Assembly: GCF_031877795.1 (NCBI RefSeq)
Contig: NC_133935.1
Coordinates: 51,217,330-51,281,329 of the forward strand
DNA length: 64,000 nt
Direction of reading: 5' to 3'
Source: Strix aluco
Lineage: Eukaryota > Chordata > Aves > Strigiformes > Strigidae
Shown: in pieces, positions 63,957 through 64,000 of the stretch
How positions within the stretch are numbered: position 1 is the stretch's first letter
How the letters are laid out: each line of letters starts with the position of its first letter
Translations under genes and position numbers: made by a program
Notes under the pieces: model-generated
Databases searched by the model: none
The model's input: the letters and a program-made list of their open reading frames with translations, nothing else
Told to the model about the DNA's origin: nothing

Positions 63957-64000
63957 GTTGTATTTGGTTTCTTTGGCAAGGTTTTGGCAGTGGGGGGCTG
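63957..64000 (+). mobile_element. 5' end of an avian LTR, cut by the window edge
   Basis: The last bases, from about TTTGGTTTCTTTGGCAAGGT to TTTGGCAGTGGGGGGCTG, match the opening of a common avian ERVL-type LTR (family form ..TTTGTGTGGCAAGGTTTTGG..). The rest lies outside the window. Confidence 0.7.

Noticed and set aside
1..64000. tRNA, rRNA, CRISPR, operon or toxin genes.
   Set aside because: None was recognised. The window has vertebrate intron/exon and repeat structure throughout.

Overview
This window is nuclear DNA from a vertebrate, almost certainly a bird. The evidence is truncated CR1 LINE copies with the avian-type 3' end, solo LTRs of avian endogenous-retrovirus type, an intron/exon gene structure with GT-AG junctions, and one CpG island in an otherwise AT-rich background. 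I could not name the species. Nothing in it looks prokaryotic: there are no operons, CRISPR arrays or phage genes.

Only one protein-coding gene can be supported. It is RXYLT1 (formerly TMEM5), ribitol xylosyltransferase 1, on the minus strand. Six coding exons run from the ATG at 33344 to the stop codon ending at 21464. The joined reading frame is 440 codons plus stop, close to the 443 residues of the human protein, and every junction keeps frame. Exon 1 lies in a CpG island (about 32745-33760) that also covers all of intron 1 and serves as the promoter. A likely poly(A) signal is at 20912-20917.

Region by region: 1-20.9 kb is non-coding, with an avian solo LTR (about 7445-7940) inside or beside an old, decayed repeat-like stretch, a poly-C tract, short tandem duplications and copies of an unassigned dispersed repeat (17.3-18.35 kb). 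20.9-33.75 kb is RXYLT1 with its 3' UTR, introns and promoter; intron 3 holds an old antisense CR1 fragment (about 27.2-28.5 kb), and intron 4 holds another copy of the unassigned repeat. 34.1-64 kb is gene-free as far as I can see. It contains a solo LTR just upstream of the promoter (about 34178-34858), CR1 copies at 35.28-35.61, 40.56-41.79 and 54.4-54.6 kb, an (ATTCT)18 microsatellite at 39071-39160, a 44-bp tandem array joined to another LTR (58.46-59.23 kb), and the first bases of a further LTR at the right edge.

The remaining open frames are mostly what is expected by chance. A few (46.9 kb plus strand, 50.5-51.0 kb minus strand, 15.6-15.9 kb minus strand) are flagged as weak candidates. 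I found no convincing new biological system. The most useful leads are the unassigned dispersed repeat, the LTR immediately upstream of RXYLT1, and the potentially unstable ATTCT array.
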